From contig JAUQOW010000002.1 in NCBI GenBank assembly GCA_030550675.1, positions 1 to 56,996 on the forward strand: a stretch of DNA of 56,996 nt, in the 5' to 3' direction. The DNA is from Chloroflexota bacterium. Its GTDB lineage: Bacteria; Chloroflexota; Chloroflexia; Chloroflexales; Roseiflexaceae. Position 1 is the stretch's first letter. Each line of letters starts with the position of its first letter. The notes beneath the pieces were generated by a model. That model worked only from the letters and a program-made list of their open reading frames with translations. It was not told the DNA's origin and did not search any database. Made by a program: the position numbers and the translations under genes. Shown here one piece after another: positions 29,020 through 36,502 of this stretch.

Positions 29020-29575
29020 GTGGTCGTTCGGAGCGACGAACCGTATCGCCAGCGGTATCTGCGCGTGGCGCGGGCGCTGCAACCGCGCCTGTTCCCCCTC
29101 GACCTGATCGTCAAGACCACTGAAGAGATTGAGGAGGCGCTACGCGACTTTTCGCCATTCTTGCATGAGATTTACACGAAGGGGATCTGTCTCTATGAAA
29201 GAAAGTAATCCCCTGGATTGGGTCGCCAAGGCTGAAGGCGACCTCGATATGGCGCAACGCGCCCTGCGCGGCAAGACTCAGCATACCGATGCCGCCGTCT
29301 TTCATGCACAACAATGCGCTGAAAAATATCTCAAGGCGCTGCTGATCGCCGGGACGATCACCTTCCCCAAGACGCACGACCTGACCATCCTGCGCCATCT
29401 CTGCATCAGCAATGGCATCCCAATCAATGTGGACGAACAGTCGCTCGATTTTCTCTCTGGATTTGCGGTCAATGCGCGCTACCCCGGCGCCGAGCCATCG
29501 TTGGAGGAAGCCCGCGAAGCCATTGCCATCGCCAGAACCGTTCGCGCCTTCGCACGCCGCTGGTTGGGGGTGAAA
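28731..29575 (+). repeat. Direct repeat: HEPN 3' ends
   Basis: 28731-28831 and 29475-29575 align without gaps (offset 744) with one mismatch in 101 bp. It encodes the C-terminal helix of both HEPN proteins. Confidence 0.9.
28843..29208 (+). CDS. MNT nucleotidyltransferase, module 2 (antitoxin)
   Basis: 121 residues. The first half is almost identical in DNA to module 1 (156 bp with 5 mismatches by my count) and carries the same GSYAYG...DSDVDLL catalytic signature. The second half, including VVRSDEPYRQRYLRVARALQPRLFPLDLIV, has diverged. It probably pairs with the HEPN protein encoded immediately downstream. Confidence 0.9.
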   Translation: MKIALSLPADVAPRGLPPVAETLPAAIERLIREVNPEKIILFGSYAYGNPTPDSDVDLLVVVRSDEPYRQRYLRVARALQPRLFPLDLIVKTTEEIEEALRDFSPFLHEIYTKGICLYERK

Positions 29576-29578
29576 TAA
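29195..29578 (+). CDS. HEPN-domain protein, module 2 (toxin)
   Basis: About 127 residues. FHAQQCAEKYLKALLI, KTHDLTILRHLC and NARYPGAEPSLEEAREA mark the HEPN fold. The ATG at 29195 overlaps the MNT gene by 14 bases, the same overlap as in module 1. The last 33 codons are nearly identical in DNA to module 1, whereas the N-terminal two thirds differ in many positions. Confidence 0.88.
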   Translation: MKESNPLDWVAKAEGDLDMAQRALRGKTQHTDAAVFHAQQCAEKYLKALLIAGTITFPKTHDLTILRHLCISNGIPINVDEQSLDFLSGFAVNARYPGAEPSLEEAREAIAIARTVRAFARRWLGVK

Positions 29579-29598
29579 TTCGTACAGGCATACGTTCT

Positions 29599-29643
29599 CG
29601 TGTCCCGTAGCGACGTTGCGTTGCAACGTCGCTACGGGACACG
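29599..29643. terminator. 21-bp perfect palindrome between convergent genes
   Basis: The arms 29599-29619 and 29623-29643 are perfectly complementary around a 3-base loop (GTT); the core is CCCGTAGCGACGTTGC. It lies between the MNT-HEPN unit and uvrA, which converge, so it could act as a two-way terminator. There is no T run. The GTAGCGACGTTGC-type palindrome looks like a dispersed repeat family. Confidence 0.65.
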
Positions 29644-29648
29644 CACCT

Positions 29649-32576
29649 TCAACCTTCCAACACCCGCGCCAGGTATTGACCGGTGTACGATCCCGGTGTT
29701 TGCGCGACCTGTTCAGGGGTTCCGGCGGCAACCACGCGCCCGCCCGCGTCGCCGCCTTCAGGTCCCAGGTCGATGATCCAATCGGCGCATTTGATGACAT
29801 CGAGATTGTGTTCAATGACGAGCACCGTGTTCCCGGCGTCGACCAACCGCTGCAACACGCGCAGCAGACGATCAACGTCGGCGACGTGCAATCCAGTGGT
29901 CGGTTCGTCCAGGATGTAAAGGGTGCGCCCGGTGGCGCGGCGGCTCAGTTCGGTCGCCAGTTTGATGCGTTGCGCTTCGCCGCCGGACAGGGTGGTAGCC
30001 GGCTGACCAAGGCGGATGTACCCTAATCCCACATCGATCAGGGTTTGCAACTTCTCAGCAATGGCAGGAACGCGCTCGAAGAACGCCGCCGCCTCCTCGG
30101 CGGTCATGTCGAGCACCTGCGCGATATTCCTGCCGCGATAGCGGATGTCGAGCGTCTCGCGGTTGTAGCGCGCGCCGTGGCACACATCGCAGGTCACATA
30201 CAGGTCGGGCAGGAATTGCATTTCGATCTGCATCAACCCTTCGCCGTTGCAGTGCTCGCAGCGCCCGCCAGGAATGTTGAACGAAAAGCGACTGGCATCG
30301 TAGCCGCGCGCGCGCGCTTCAGGAGTCTGCGCAAACAACTTGCGGATCGGATCAAATGCTTTGGTGTAGGTGACCGGGTTGGAACGCGGCGTGCGCCCGA
30401 TCGGCGACTGGTCGATGTCGATCACTTTGTCGATGTGCTCAATGCCATAGATCGCATCGTGGGCGCCTGGGCGCGCGCGTGCGCCGTGCAGCGCCTGCGC
30501 CAGGCGCGGGTAGAGGGTGTCGTTGACCAGGGTGGATTTGCCGGAGCCGCTGACCCCGGTGACGGCAACCAGGCATCCGAGCGGAATGGCGACGTCGATA
30601 TTCTTCAGGTTGTGCTCGCGCGCCCCTTTGATCGTCAGGAACTTGCCGCTGCCGGAGCGTCGTCGGCGCGGCACAGGGATCGTGCGTTTGCCCGACAGGT
30701 ACTGCCCCGTCAATGAGCGCGGCGCCGCCAGCACAGCGTCGAGCGGTCCGCTGACGATCACCTCGCCGCCGCGCTCCCCCGCGCCAGGACCAATATCGAC
30801 GATCCAGTCGGCAGCGCGAATGATCTCCTCATCGTGCTCGACAATCAGCACGCTGTTCCCCAGGTCGCGCAGCCGACGCAGCGTACCGAGCAGGCGCCCA
30901 GTGTCACGCGGGTGCAGCCCGATGCTCGGCTCGTCCAGCACGTAGAGCGCGCCGCTCAAACCGGAGCCGATCTGCGTCGCCAGGCGAATACGCTGCGCCT
31001 CGCCGCCGGACAGGGTCGTGGCGGCGCGGTCGAGCGTGAGATATTCCAGCCCCACGTCGTTCAGAAACTGGAGCCGTGCGCAGATGTCGTTCAGGATGGG
31101 CGCCGCAATCTGGCATTCGCGCGTTGTCAGCGCATAGGTCGGCGAGCGCAGGTCGCTTTCGCGCGTCTCACGCCAGCGAGTCACAACGACATCAACATCG
31201 GCAGCCAGCGTTTTCGCCCACAACCATGCTTCAGCGACGGGGAGCGCCGACACCTGCGCAATCGTATAGCCAGCGACGGTGACGGCGAGGAGTTCAGGGC
31301 GCAGGCGCGCGCCATTGCACGCCGGGCAGACCCGCGGCGTCATGAACTGCTCGATCTGCGCGCGCTCGTTTTCGTCGGCGCATTCCGCCAGCCGACGGCG
31401 CAGCGCGGGGATCACTCCCTCGAACGGCGCTTCAACAACGCGCTCCTCGCCGCGCAGATGGTAGCGCAGCGGCATCACATCGCCATCGGAGCCGTAGAGG
31501 ATCGTCGCCACCGCCTCCGGGCGCAGGTCGCGCAGCGGCGTGTGGATCGAGAAACCGAGGTGATCAGCGAGCGACGCCAGCAGATCATCGAAGTAGCGGC
31601 GCTGTGCGCGACTGACATTCGCCCAGGGCGCAATGGCGCCCTCCGCCAGCGAGAGCGAGCGGTCAGGAATGACCAGATCCGGGTCGAACTCCAGCACGCT
31701 GCCGAGACCATCGCACGTGGCGCAGGCGCCGGACGGATTGTTGAACGAAAAATCGCGCGGTTCGAGCGCCCCAATCGTCGCAGGACCGTGCACCGGGCAG
31801 ACATACCGCTGCGACAGGGTCAGTTCATCGCCGCCGACGATCTGCACAACCACCACCCCATCGCCAATGCGGAGCGCCGTTTCGACCGAGTCGGCGACGC
31901 GCACCCGCATCTGCGACTGATCCGGCGTTGCGGCGGATTGGGGAATGACGAGACGATCCACCACGACCTCAATGGTATGCGGTCGGTAGCGATCCAGGCG
32001 CAGATCGTCCGCCAGGTCGCGCACCTCGCCATCGACGCGCACCCGCACAAATCCCTGTTTGCGCACCTGATCGAGGAGAGCCTGATGATCACCCTTCTGA
32101 TCCCGGACGAGCGGCGCCAGCAGCAGGATACGGCTGCCGGGAGGCAGGCCGAGGATCGTGTCGATCATCTGCTGCACCGACTGACGGTTCAACGGACGAC
32201 CGCAGTGGACGCAGTGCGGTCGTCCGATGCGGGCAAAGAGCAGGCGCAGGTAGTCATAGATTTCGGTGACGGTGCCGACCGTCGAGCGCGGATTGCGCGC
32301 CAGCCCTTTCTGGTCGATGGCAATGGCGGGCGAGAGACCTTCGATAGAATCGACATCGGGCTTATCAATCTGCCCGAGGAACTGGCGCGCATAAACGGAG
32401 AGGGATTCGACATAGCGACGCTGACCCTCGGCGAAAATCGTATCGAATGCCAGCGACGACTTGCCGGAGCCGGACAGCCCGGTAATCACCACCAGCGCAT
32501 TGCGCGGCATGGTGACCGTAATATTCTTGAGGTTGTGGACGCGCGCTCCGCGCACCACGATCCAGTCAGCAGCCAT
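29649..32576 (-). CDS. uvrA: Excinuclease ABC subunit A
   Basis: About 975 residues. UvrA is the damage-scanning ATPase of nucleotide excision repair. Two ABC ATPase halves are seen: Walker [15 protein letters not shown] and [14 protein letters not shown], each with an LSGGEAQRI(R/K)LA signature. Zinc-binding motifs include CVHCG, the CATCDGLG segment and the pair CEHCNGEG with CDVCHGARY. The start at 32576 ([19 protein letters not shown]) is the usual UvrA N-terminus; the frame extends upstream without support. Single-gene unit. Confidence 0.97.
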   Translation of the reverse strand: MAADWIVVRGARVHNLKNITVTMPRNALVVITGLSGSGKSSLAFDTIFAEGQRRYVESLSVYARQFLGQIDKPDVDSIEGLSPAIAIDQKGLARNPRSTVGTVTEIYDYLRLLFARIGRPHCVHCGRPLNRQSVQQMIDTILGLPPGSRILLLAPLVRDQKGDHQALLDQVRKQGFVRVRVDGEVRDLADDLRLDRYRPHTIEVVVDRLVIPQSAATPDQSQMRVRVADSVETALRIGDGVVVVQIVGGDELTLSQRYVCPVHGPATIGALEPRDFSFNNPSGACATCDGLGSVLEFDPDLVIPDRSLSLAEGAIAPWANVSRAQRRYFDDLLASLADHLGFSIHTPLRDLRPEAVATILYGSDGDVMPLRYHLRGEERVVEAPFEGVIPALRRRLAECADENERAQIEQFMTPRVCPACNGARLRPELLAVTVAGYTIAQVSALPVAEAWLWAKTLAADVDVVVTRWRETRESDLRSPTYALTTRECQIAAPILNDICARLQFLNDVGLEYLTLDRAATTLSGGEAQRIRLATQIGSGLSGALYVLDEPSIGLHPRDTGRLLGTLRRLRDLGNSVLIVEHDEEIIRAADWIVDIGPGAGERGGEVIVSGPLDAVLAAPRSLTGQYLSGKRTIPVPRRRRSGSGKFLTIKGAREHNLKNIDVAIPLGCLVAVTGVSGSGKSTLVNDTLYPRLAQALHGARARPGAHDAIYGIEHIDKVIDIDQSPIGRTPRSNPVTYTKAFDPIRKLFAQTPEARARGYDASRFSFNIPGGRCEHCNGEGLMQIEMQFLPDLYVTCDVCHGARYNRETLDIRYRGRNIAQVLDMTAEEAAAFFERVPAIAEKLQTLIDVGLGYIRLGQPATTLSGGEAQRIKLATELSRRATGRTLYILDEPTTGLHVADVDRLLRVLQRLVDAGNTVLVIEHNLDVIKCADWIIDLGPEGGDAGGRVVAAGTPEQVAQTPGSYTGQYLARVLEG

Positions 32577-32651
32577 AGCGCTTGCGCCGATACACAGGCT
32601 CAGGCGATGGATGGTAGCACGGAAGCGCGCAGAGATCAAATGATGCTCAAG

Positions 32652-32957
32652 CTAGGCGAACTTTTCGCCGCGCACCACCTGCACGTCGTGGACATAGGCA
32701 ATGACCGCGTAATTCGGGAAATAATGGTCTGTCATAGCCTCCATGATCCGATCCGCAACCTCGGGTGATACAAGCGTCTCAATCTTCACATTGCCGCCGC
32801 CCTGCCACTGACTGGCGTGGATCCCGCGAGTCCCCTCGCCATGCACCTCGGAGATGGTGTAACCATGCGCCCCGAGGGTGTGGATCTCCTGGAGCAGTCG
32901 ATCCTTCAGTATCGGTTCAGCAATAATCGTCACCAACCGTACAGTCGTCAGTTTCAT
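32652..32957 (-). CDS. sbtB: PII-like regulator SbtB
   Basis: About 101 residues with the PII fold. MKLTTVRLVTIIAEP and the GYTISEVHGEGTRGIH T-loop region resemble SbtB rather than GlnB: the Tyr uridylylation site of GlnB is absent. SbtB binds adenine nucleotides and inhibits or stabilises the SbtA bicarbonate transporter. It lacks the C-terminal Cys-containing extension of many cyanobacterial SbtB proteins. It lies 32 bases after sbtA, with AGGGG before the ATG; a longer frame to 32990 is not supported. Confidence 0.85.
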   Translation of the reverse strand: MKLTTVRLVTIIAEPILKDRLLQEIHTLGAHGYTISEVHGEGTRGIHASQWQGGGNVKIETLVSPEVADRIMEAMTDHYFPNYAVIAYVHDVQVVRGEKFA

Positions 32958-32989
32958 CTCTTGCCCCTTTCCATGCACTCCATTGTGCA

Positions 32990-33988
32990 TTACATTCGTC
33001 CGAGCGCCACGCTCAGCCAGCGTGCATATTCATAATACAACGGCAATCCAATGATAAGATTCATCGGCAGTGTGATTCCAAGCGACGACGTCAGATAGAT
33101 GCTAGGATTCGCCTGTGGGAACGTAGCGCGCACAGCGGCTGGCGCATCGATGTACGAGGCGCTGGCCGCGAGCGCCCCCAGGATGAAAGCGCCGTTGGGC
33201 GAGAGACCTGCCAGCAGTCCGAGCGATACTCCCGCGATGCCATGAAAGATCGGCATCACCGTGCCGAAAACTGCCATAAATGGACCAACCTTGACAAAAT
33301 CGCGCAACTGTCGCCCGGCGAGCATGCCCATTTCGATCAGGAAGAAGACCAGCACGCCGCGGAAGAGGTCGCCGTAGAGCGGCTTGATGCGTTCAAACCC
33401 CTGCTCGCCGACGATCACGCCGATCAGCAGCCCGCCAAGCAACAGCACCACACTGCGCCCGGTAAGGGTATCCCGAATGACCCGACCAAGTTCGCCGTTC
33501 TGCGCCTGACTTGCCCCCAGGCGCCAGCGCCCGATGAAGAGCGCCACAACGATCCCCCATTCCATGAGCGCCGCCAGCGCCGGAATAAATGCTTCGAAGG
33601 TGTTCTGTCCTTCCGGCAGACGCTCAACGAACGAGATGCCAGCGACGAATGTCACGGAGGAGACCGAGCCGTAGTGCGCCGCAATGCCCGCTGCGTTTGG
33701 AATGTCGAATCTTCCAGGACCGCGCAGGATCAGGTAACACCACGTTGGCACGGCAATCGCCAGCGCAATCGTCGCCAGCGCAGGCAGCAGAAACTCGCTG
33801 AAGGTTGTGCCTGCCAGTTCGACGCCGCCGTTCAACCCGATCGAGAAGAGCAGATAGACCGAAATCGCTTTGATGACCGGTTCCGGAATCTCGACCTCGC
33901 TCCTGATCAGGGTCGCTACAATCCCCAGGACGAATGCCAGCACGAGCGGCGACAACAGATTGCTGCGGATGATCTCAATGGTGTCCAT
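32990..33988 (-). CDS. sbtA: SbtA sodium-dependent bicarbonate transporter
   Basis: About 332 residues with ten or so transmembrane helices in two similar halves. Family landmarks are LLSPLVLAFVLGIVATLIRSE, SIGLNGGVELAG, NAAGIAAHYGSVSSVTF and the later AFILGALAASASYIDAPAA. It takes up bicarbonate driven by Na+. The ATG follows GAGGAGGG. Its upstream region shares promoter boxes with dabB. With sbtB downstream it makes a standard regulated bicarbonate uptake unit, useful for the bicarbonate-fixing carboxylases of the 3-hydroxypropionate bi-cycle (inferred from the probable host). Confidence 0.9.
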   Translation of the reverse strand: MDTIEIIRSNLLSPLVLAFVLGIVATLIRSEVEIPEPVIKAISVYLLFSIGLNGGVELAGTTFSEFLLPALATIALAIAVPTWCYLILRGPGRFDIPNAAGIAAHYGSVSSVTFVAGISFVERLPEGQNTFEAFIPALAALMEWGIVVALFIGRWRLGASQAQNGELGRVIRDTLTGRSVVLLLGGLLIGVIVGEQGFERIKPLYGDLFRGVLVFFLIEMGMLAGRQLRDFVKVGPFMAVFGTVMPIFHGIAGVSLGLLAGLSPNGAFILGALAASASYIDAPAAVRATFPQANPSIYLTSSLGITLPMNLIIGLPLYYEYARWLSVALGRM

Positions 33989-34028
33989 ACCCTCCTCAAA
34001 GATATAAAGAGATATTTTTGACACCCAG

Positions 34029-34126
34029 AATGTATCAGGAAACGTATATTTTTGTCAATATAAAGATTTCAACGAGAAAAAAGACTCTACCTTTAGCGGA
34101 TCATGCTCCGCCGAATGGTGGAGAGG
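34029..34126 (-). promoter_or_regulatory. sbtA promoter with boxes shared with dabB
   Basis: Reading on the minus strand: -35 TTGACA (34058-34053), 18 bases, -10 TACATT (34034-34029). TCTTTATA touches the -35 on its upstream side. Further upstream are GAGTCTTT (34087-34080), ATCCGC (34101-34096), CCATTCG (34118-34112) and CCTCT (34126-34122). The same boxes occur in the same order upstream of dabB at nearly equal distances from its ATG. They are likely binding sites of a common activator. Confidence 0.75.
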
Positions 34127-34129
34127 AGG

Positions 34130-35494
34130 TTAATCGACGTCGCGGCGCAGCATATACCCCTGGCCGCGCACGGCGATCAATTTGCGGGGATGCTTGGGGT
34201 CCGGTTCAATCTTTTCGCGGATGCGTTCGATGATCTTCTGCAATGCGCTGTCGGAAGGCGGGGAAACGGGCCAGATAGCGCGTTTGACTTCATCGCGGGT
34301 GCAGACGCGCCCGGCATGTTCGCGCAGAAACGCATAAACCTCGCCTTCAAGGTGCGTGAAGGCAGGGGGAGGCGCGGACGCCATCGGAAGCGGAGCGGGC
34401 GATGCTTCAGCAGAGGGGATGCCGGGTTGGTCAGACAGCGCCCGGGCGAAGATGGCGGAGGTGACTCGCCAACCGTTGCGGTCGCGCTGCGCCAGTCCGC
34501 GCAGGTGAAGCGCCTCGAAGAGCGTCGCTTCGTCGGAGGTTGGCGTGCGACTCTGATCCAGCAGCGCGTCGCGCGCGTCGGTCGCCGTAGTGTGCATTTC
34601 CGTCAATTCGCGCCACCAGGAGCGACAGAGCGGACGCGCCTCCTCAACGGCGGCGCGTTCAATATCGTCGGGACTGCTGCCATTAGGATGCACCCGCCAG
34701 TGATAGACGTGCGCAGCGGCGATCAGGAGCAGCATCAGGTTAGCGCCGCCGAGCCGCCGGATCCACGCGCGGTCGGCGTCGCTCAGCATCGGCGCGCGCG
34801 CGAGCAGCGCGGCGACTTCAGCATCGTCGAGCCTGCCGATGAAAAGTTCGCTGGCAAACAATCCCCAGAAGGACGACGGTTCGCGCAACTCGTCCATCGA
34901 GTACAGGCGGCTCAACGGCGTGCTGGCAGTGACCACGTAAGCGACTCGTGCGCCAACGTCGGGGTCCTGCGTCAGCGAACGCAGAAAACTGGCAGTATGC
35001 CGCGGCAGGCGGGCAATTCCTTCCACATTGTCGATCAGAAACGCAAACGTGCGGTCGCTGTGCCGTCGGATCATACCCTCGACTGCGCATTTGAGCGCAT
35101 AAACTGCATCAACAATCGCTGTTTCCGCAATGCCCTGATCCGGCATCGCGGGGAGATCATCGTGGAGAGCGAGCGCCTGCGCTGTGGCGCGCGCCAGATC
35201 GCGCCAGAAAAAGAGCGCGCCATGGCTCTGAGACACGCCGAGATCGGCATAGGGACCGGCATTGACATACGGGAAGACAAACCGCGCCGCGATGTCGCCG
35301 CAGATTGGGCGAACCGGCGCTGCGCTGCGCAGATAGTAGAGCAGGGACGTCTTTCCGCTGCGCGCATCGCCGATCACGGCGCAACACTGCGGCGGCGCCG
35401 CCGTCAGGCGCTCACAGACGGCGGCAATCAGATCGCGTCGCCCGATGAACAATTCGGGGTCGATGACCGGTTTACGGTTGCCGAAAGGGTTCAT
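34130..35494 (-). CDS. ATPase domain/winged-helix transcriptional regulator
   Basis: About 454 residues. An N-terminal STAND/AAA-like ATPase has Walker A GDARSGKTSLL near residue 44 and Walker B FAFLIDNVEG. The C-terminal 100 residues are an OmpR/PhoB-type winged helix (EGEVYAFLREHAGRVCTRDEVKRAIW, LQKIIERIREKIEPDPKHPRKLIAVRGQGYML). No receiver domain is present, so it is not a two-component response regulator; the ATPase part presumably senses a ligand or partner. Located right upstream of sbtA on the same strand and near dabBA, it is the best candidate to read the shared boxes. The ATG at 35494 is used; a longer frame lies over the promoter. Confidence 0.8.
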   Translation of the reverse strand: MNPFGNRKPVIDPELFIGRRDLIAAVCERLTAAPPQCCAVIGDARSGKTSLLYYLRSAAPVRPICGDIAARFVFPYVNAGPYADLGVSQSHGALFFWRDLARATAQALALHDDLPAMPDQGIAETAIVDAVYALKCAVEGMIRRHSDRTFAFLIDNVEGIARLPRHTASFLRSLTQDPDVGARVAYVVTASTPLSRLYSMDELREPSSFWGLFASELFIGRLDDAEVAALLARAPMLSDADRAWIRRLGGANLMLLLIAAAHVYHWRVHPNGSSPDDIERAAVEEARPLCRSWWRELTEMHTTATDARDALLDQSRTPTSDEATLFEALHLRGLAQRDRNGWRVTSAIFARALSDQPGIPSAEASPAPLPMASAPPPAFTHLEGEVYAFLREHAGRVCTRDEVKRAIWPVSPPSDSALQKIIERIREKIEPDPKHPRKLIAVRGQGYMLRRDVD

Positions 35495-35529
35495 ATGCCC
35501 GCCTGCTCTGCGCGACATTGCTGACAATA

Positions 35530-35559
35530 ACTATACCACACTTTGTGCGGGCATGTCGA
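35530..35559 (-). promoter_or_regulatory. Promoter of the ATPase/winged-helix regulator gene
   Basis: On the minus strand TCGACA (35559-35554) and TATAGT (35535-35530) are 18 bases apart. A direct repeat TCGACATA/TCGACATG overlaps the -35, a possible operator. The ATG at 35494 lies about 35 bases after the -10. Confidence 0.6.
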
Positions 35560-35569
35560 TATGTCGACG

Positions 35570-35947
35570 TCAGAACGTTACTGTGGTCGCTCCGACGCAG
35601 AGCGCCGCCATGTCTTCGATGCTCAGCACCCGCACGCCTGGCAGAAGACCGTTATCGGCGTTGAGCCAGTAGCGTCGGAGACATGGCTGCGACAGATAGA
35701 TCGTCCCTCCGGCTGCGCAGTACGCATCGCGCAACGGCGGATATCCTGCTGCGCGCAAACCGGCGGCCCATCCCTCCGACGTGGCGCACAGAACGCCTTC
35801 GCCGCGCAGCAGCACGGCGACGCGCTTGCCAGCGGCAAGCGCTGCGCTGGCGGTCAGAAAACCCAGCGTGGCGGCGCCGGGATCGCGCCCGGCGTGGGTG
35901 ATGATAATAACGGATAATGGTGTGGTCGTCATCGCAGTCATGTCCAT
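35570..35947 (-). CDS. DsrE-like small protein
   Basis: About 125 residues with a DsrE/DsrF-type Rossmann-like fold: LSVIIITHAGRDPGAATLGFLTASAALAAGKRVAVLL, then a GVLCATSEGW segment, a short acidic/hydrophobic stretch and LPGVRVLSIEDMAALCVGATTV. Two Cys are available (in GVLCAT and QPCLRR) as in sulfur-relay relatives, but the family also has redox or unknown roles. Start at the ATG 35947. It lies upstream of the regulator on the same strand, but that gene seems to have its own promoter. Confidence 0.65.
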   Translation of the reverse strand: MDMTAMTTTPLSVIIITHAGRDPGAATLGFLTASAALAAGKRVAVLLRGEGVLCATSEGWAAGLRAAGYPPLRDAYCAAGGTIYLSQPCLRRYWLNADNGLLPGVRVLSIEDMAALCVGATTVTF

Positions 35948-35976
35948 AGCGCTTTCCTCGCGCCTCATCCTCACGA

Positions 35977-36240
35977 GTGTAGCATTCTTTCGGGTGCGAG
36001 AGACACTTTCCGCGTCCTGACGCCTGTTTTCCCCTCATCCCCCCTACCCCCTTCTCCCCTTGTGGGAGAAGGGGGAGTTGGGGCGTTCTGATGCCTGTTT
36101 TCCCTCATCCCCCCTGCCTCTCAAGGGTAGAGTTTTTAGGGTGCGAGGAGGGGGTTCCGCATCCTGACGCCTTTTTCCCCTCATCCCCCCGCCCCCTTCT
36201 CCCCTTGTGGGAGAAGGGGGAGTTGGCTCGTCCTGATGCC
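35977..36240. repeat. Two tandem copies of a CT-rich hairpin repeat
   Basis: Units at about 35977-36093 and 36127-36240, with a truncated copy between them (36086-36127), share TTCCGCRTCCTGACGCCT, CCCCTCATCCCCCC and a 12-bp hairpin CCCCCTTCTCCC-CTTGT-GGGAGAAGGGGG (36047-36075 and 36192-36220). This looks like a dispersed non-coding element. The remaining bases to 36502 show no gene. Confidence 0.75.
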
Positions 36241-36502
36241 CGAAGCGGGCGATGCAACATGAAGGCGTGACGGAAAAATCTACCTTGAGCGCCCCCTGCT
36301 CCCCCCACGTGCGGAGGATTGAGGAGAGCAGGAGGAATGTGCGCGTCCTGATGAGTAAAGAGGCGACTCGACGGCGTTGGCTGAGTCCGCCAGAGCTAAC
36401 GCCGTGACTTATTCGGCAATCTCAGGACGCCAGCAGGAACCACGGATAGCGTTTGACGCTCCGACCGGCGTCAGTTCCTTCTCGCCTCCGTCCGCCGCCA
36501 GT

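Noticed and set aside
30834-32768. Plus-strand open frame of about 644 codons
   Set aside because: It lies opposite uvrA, and its Arg/His/Gln-rich translation has no domain; a compositional artefact.
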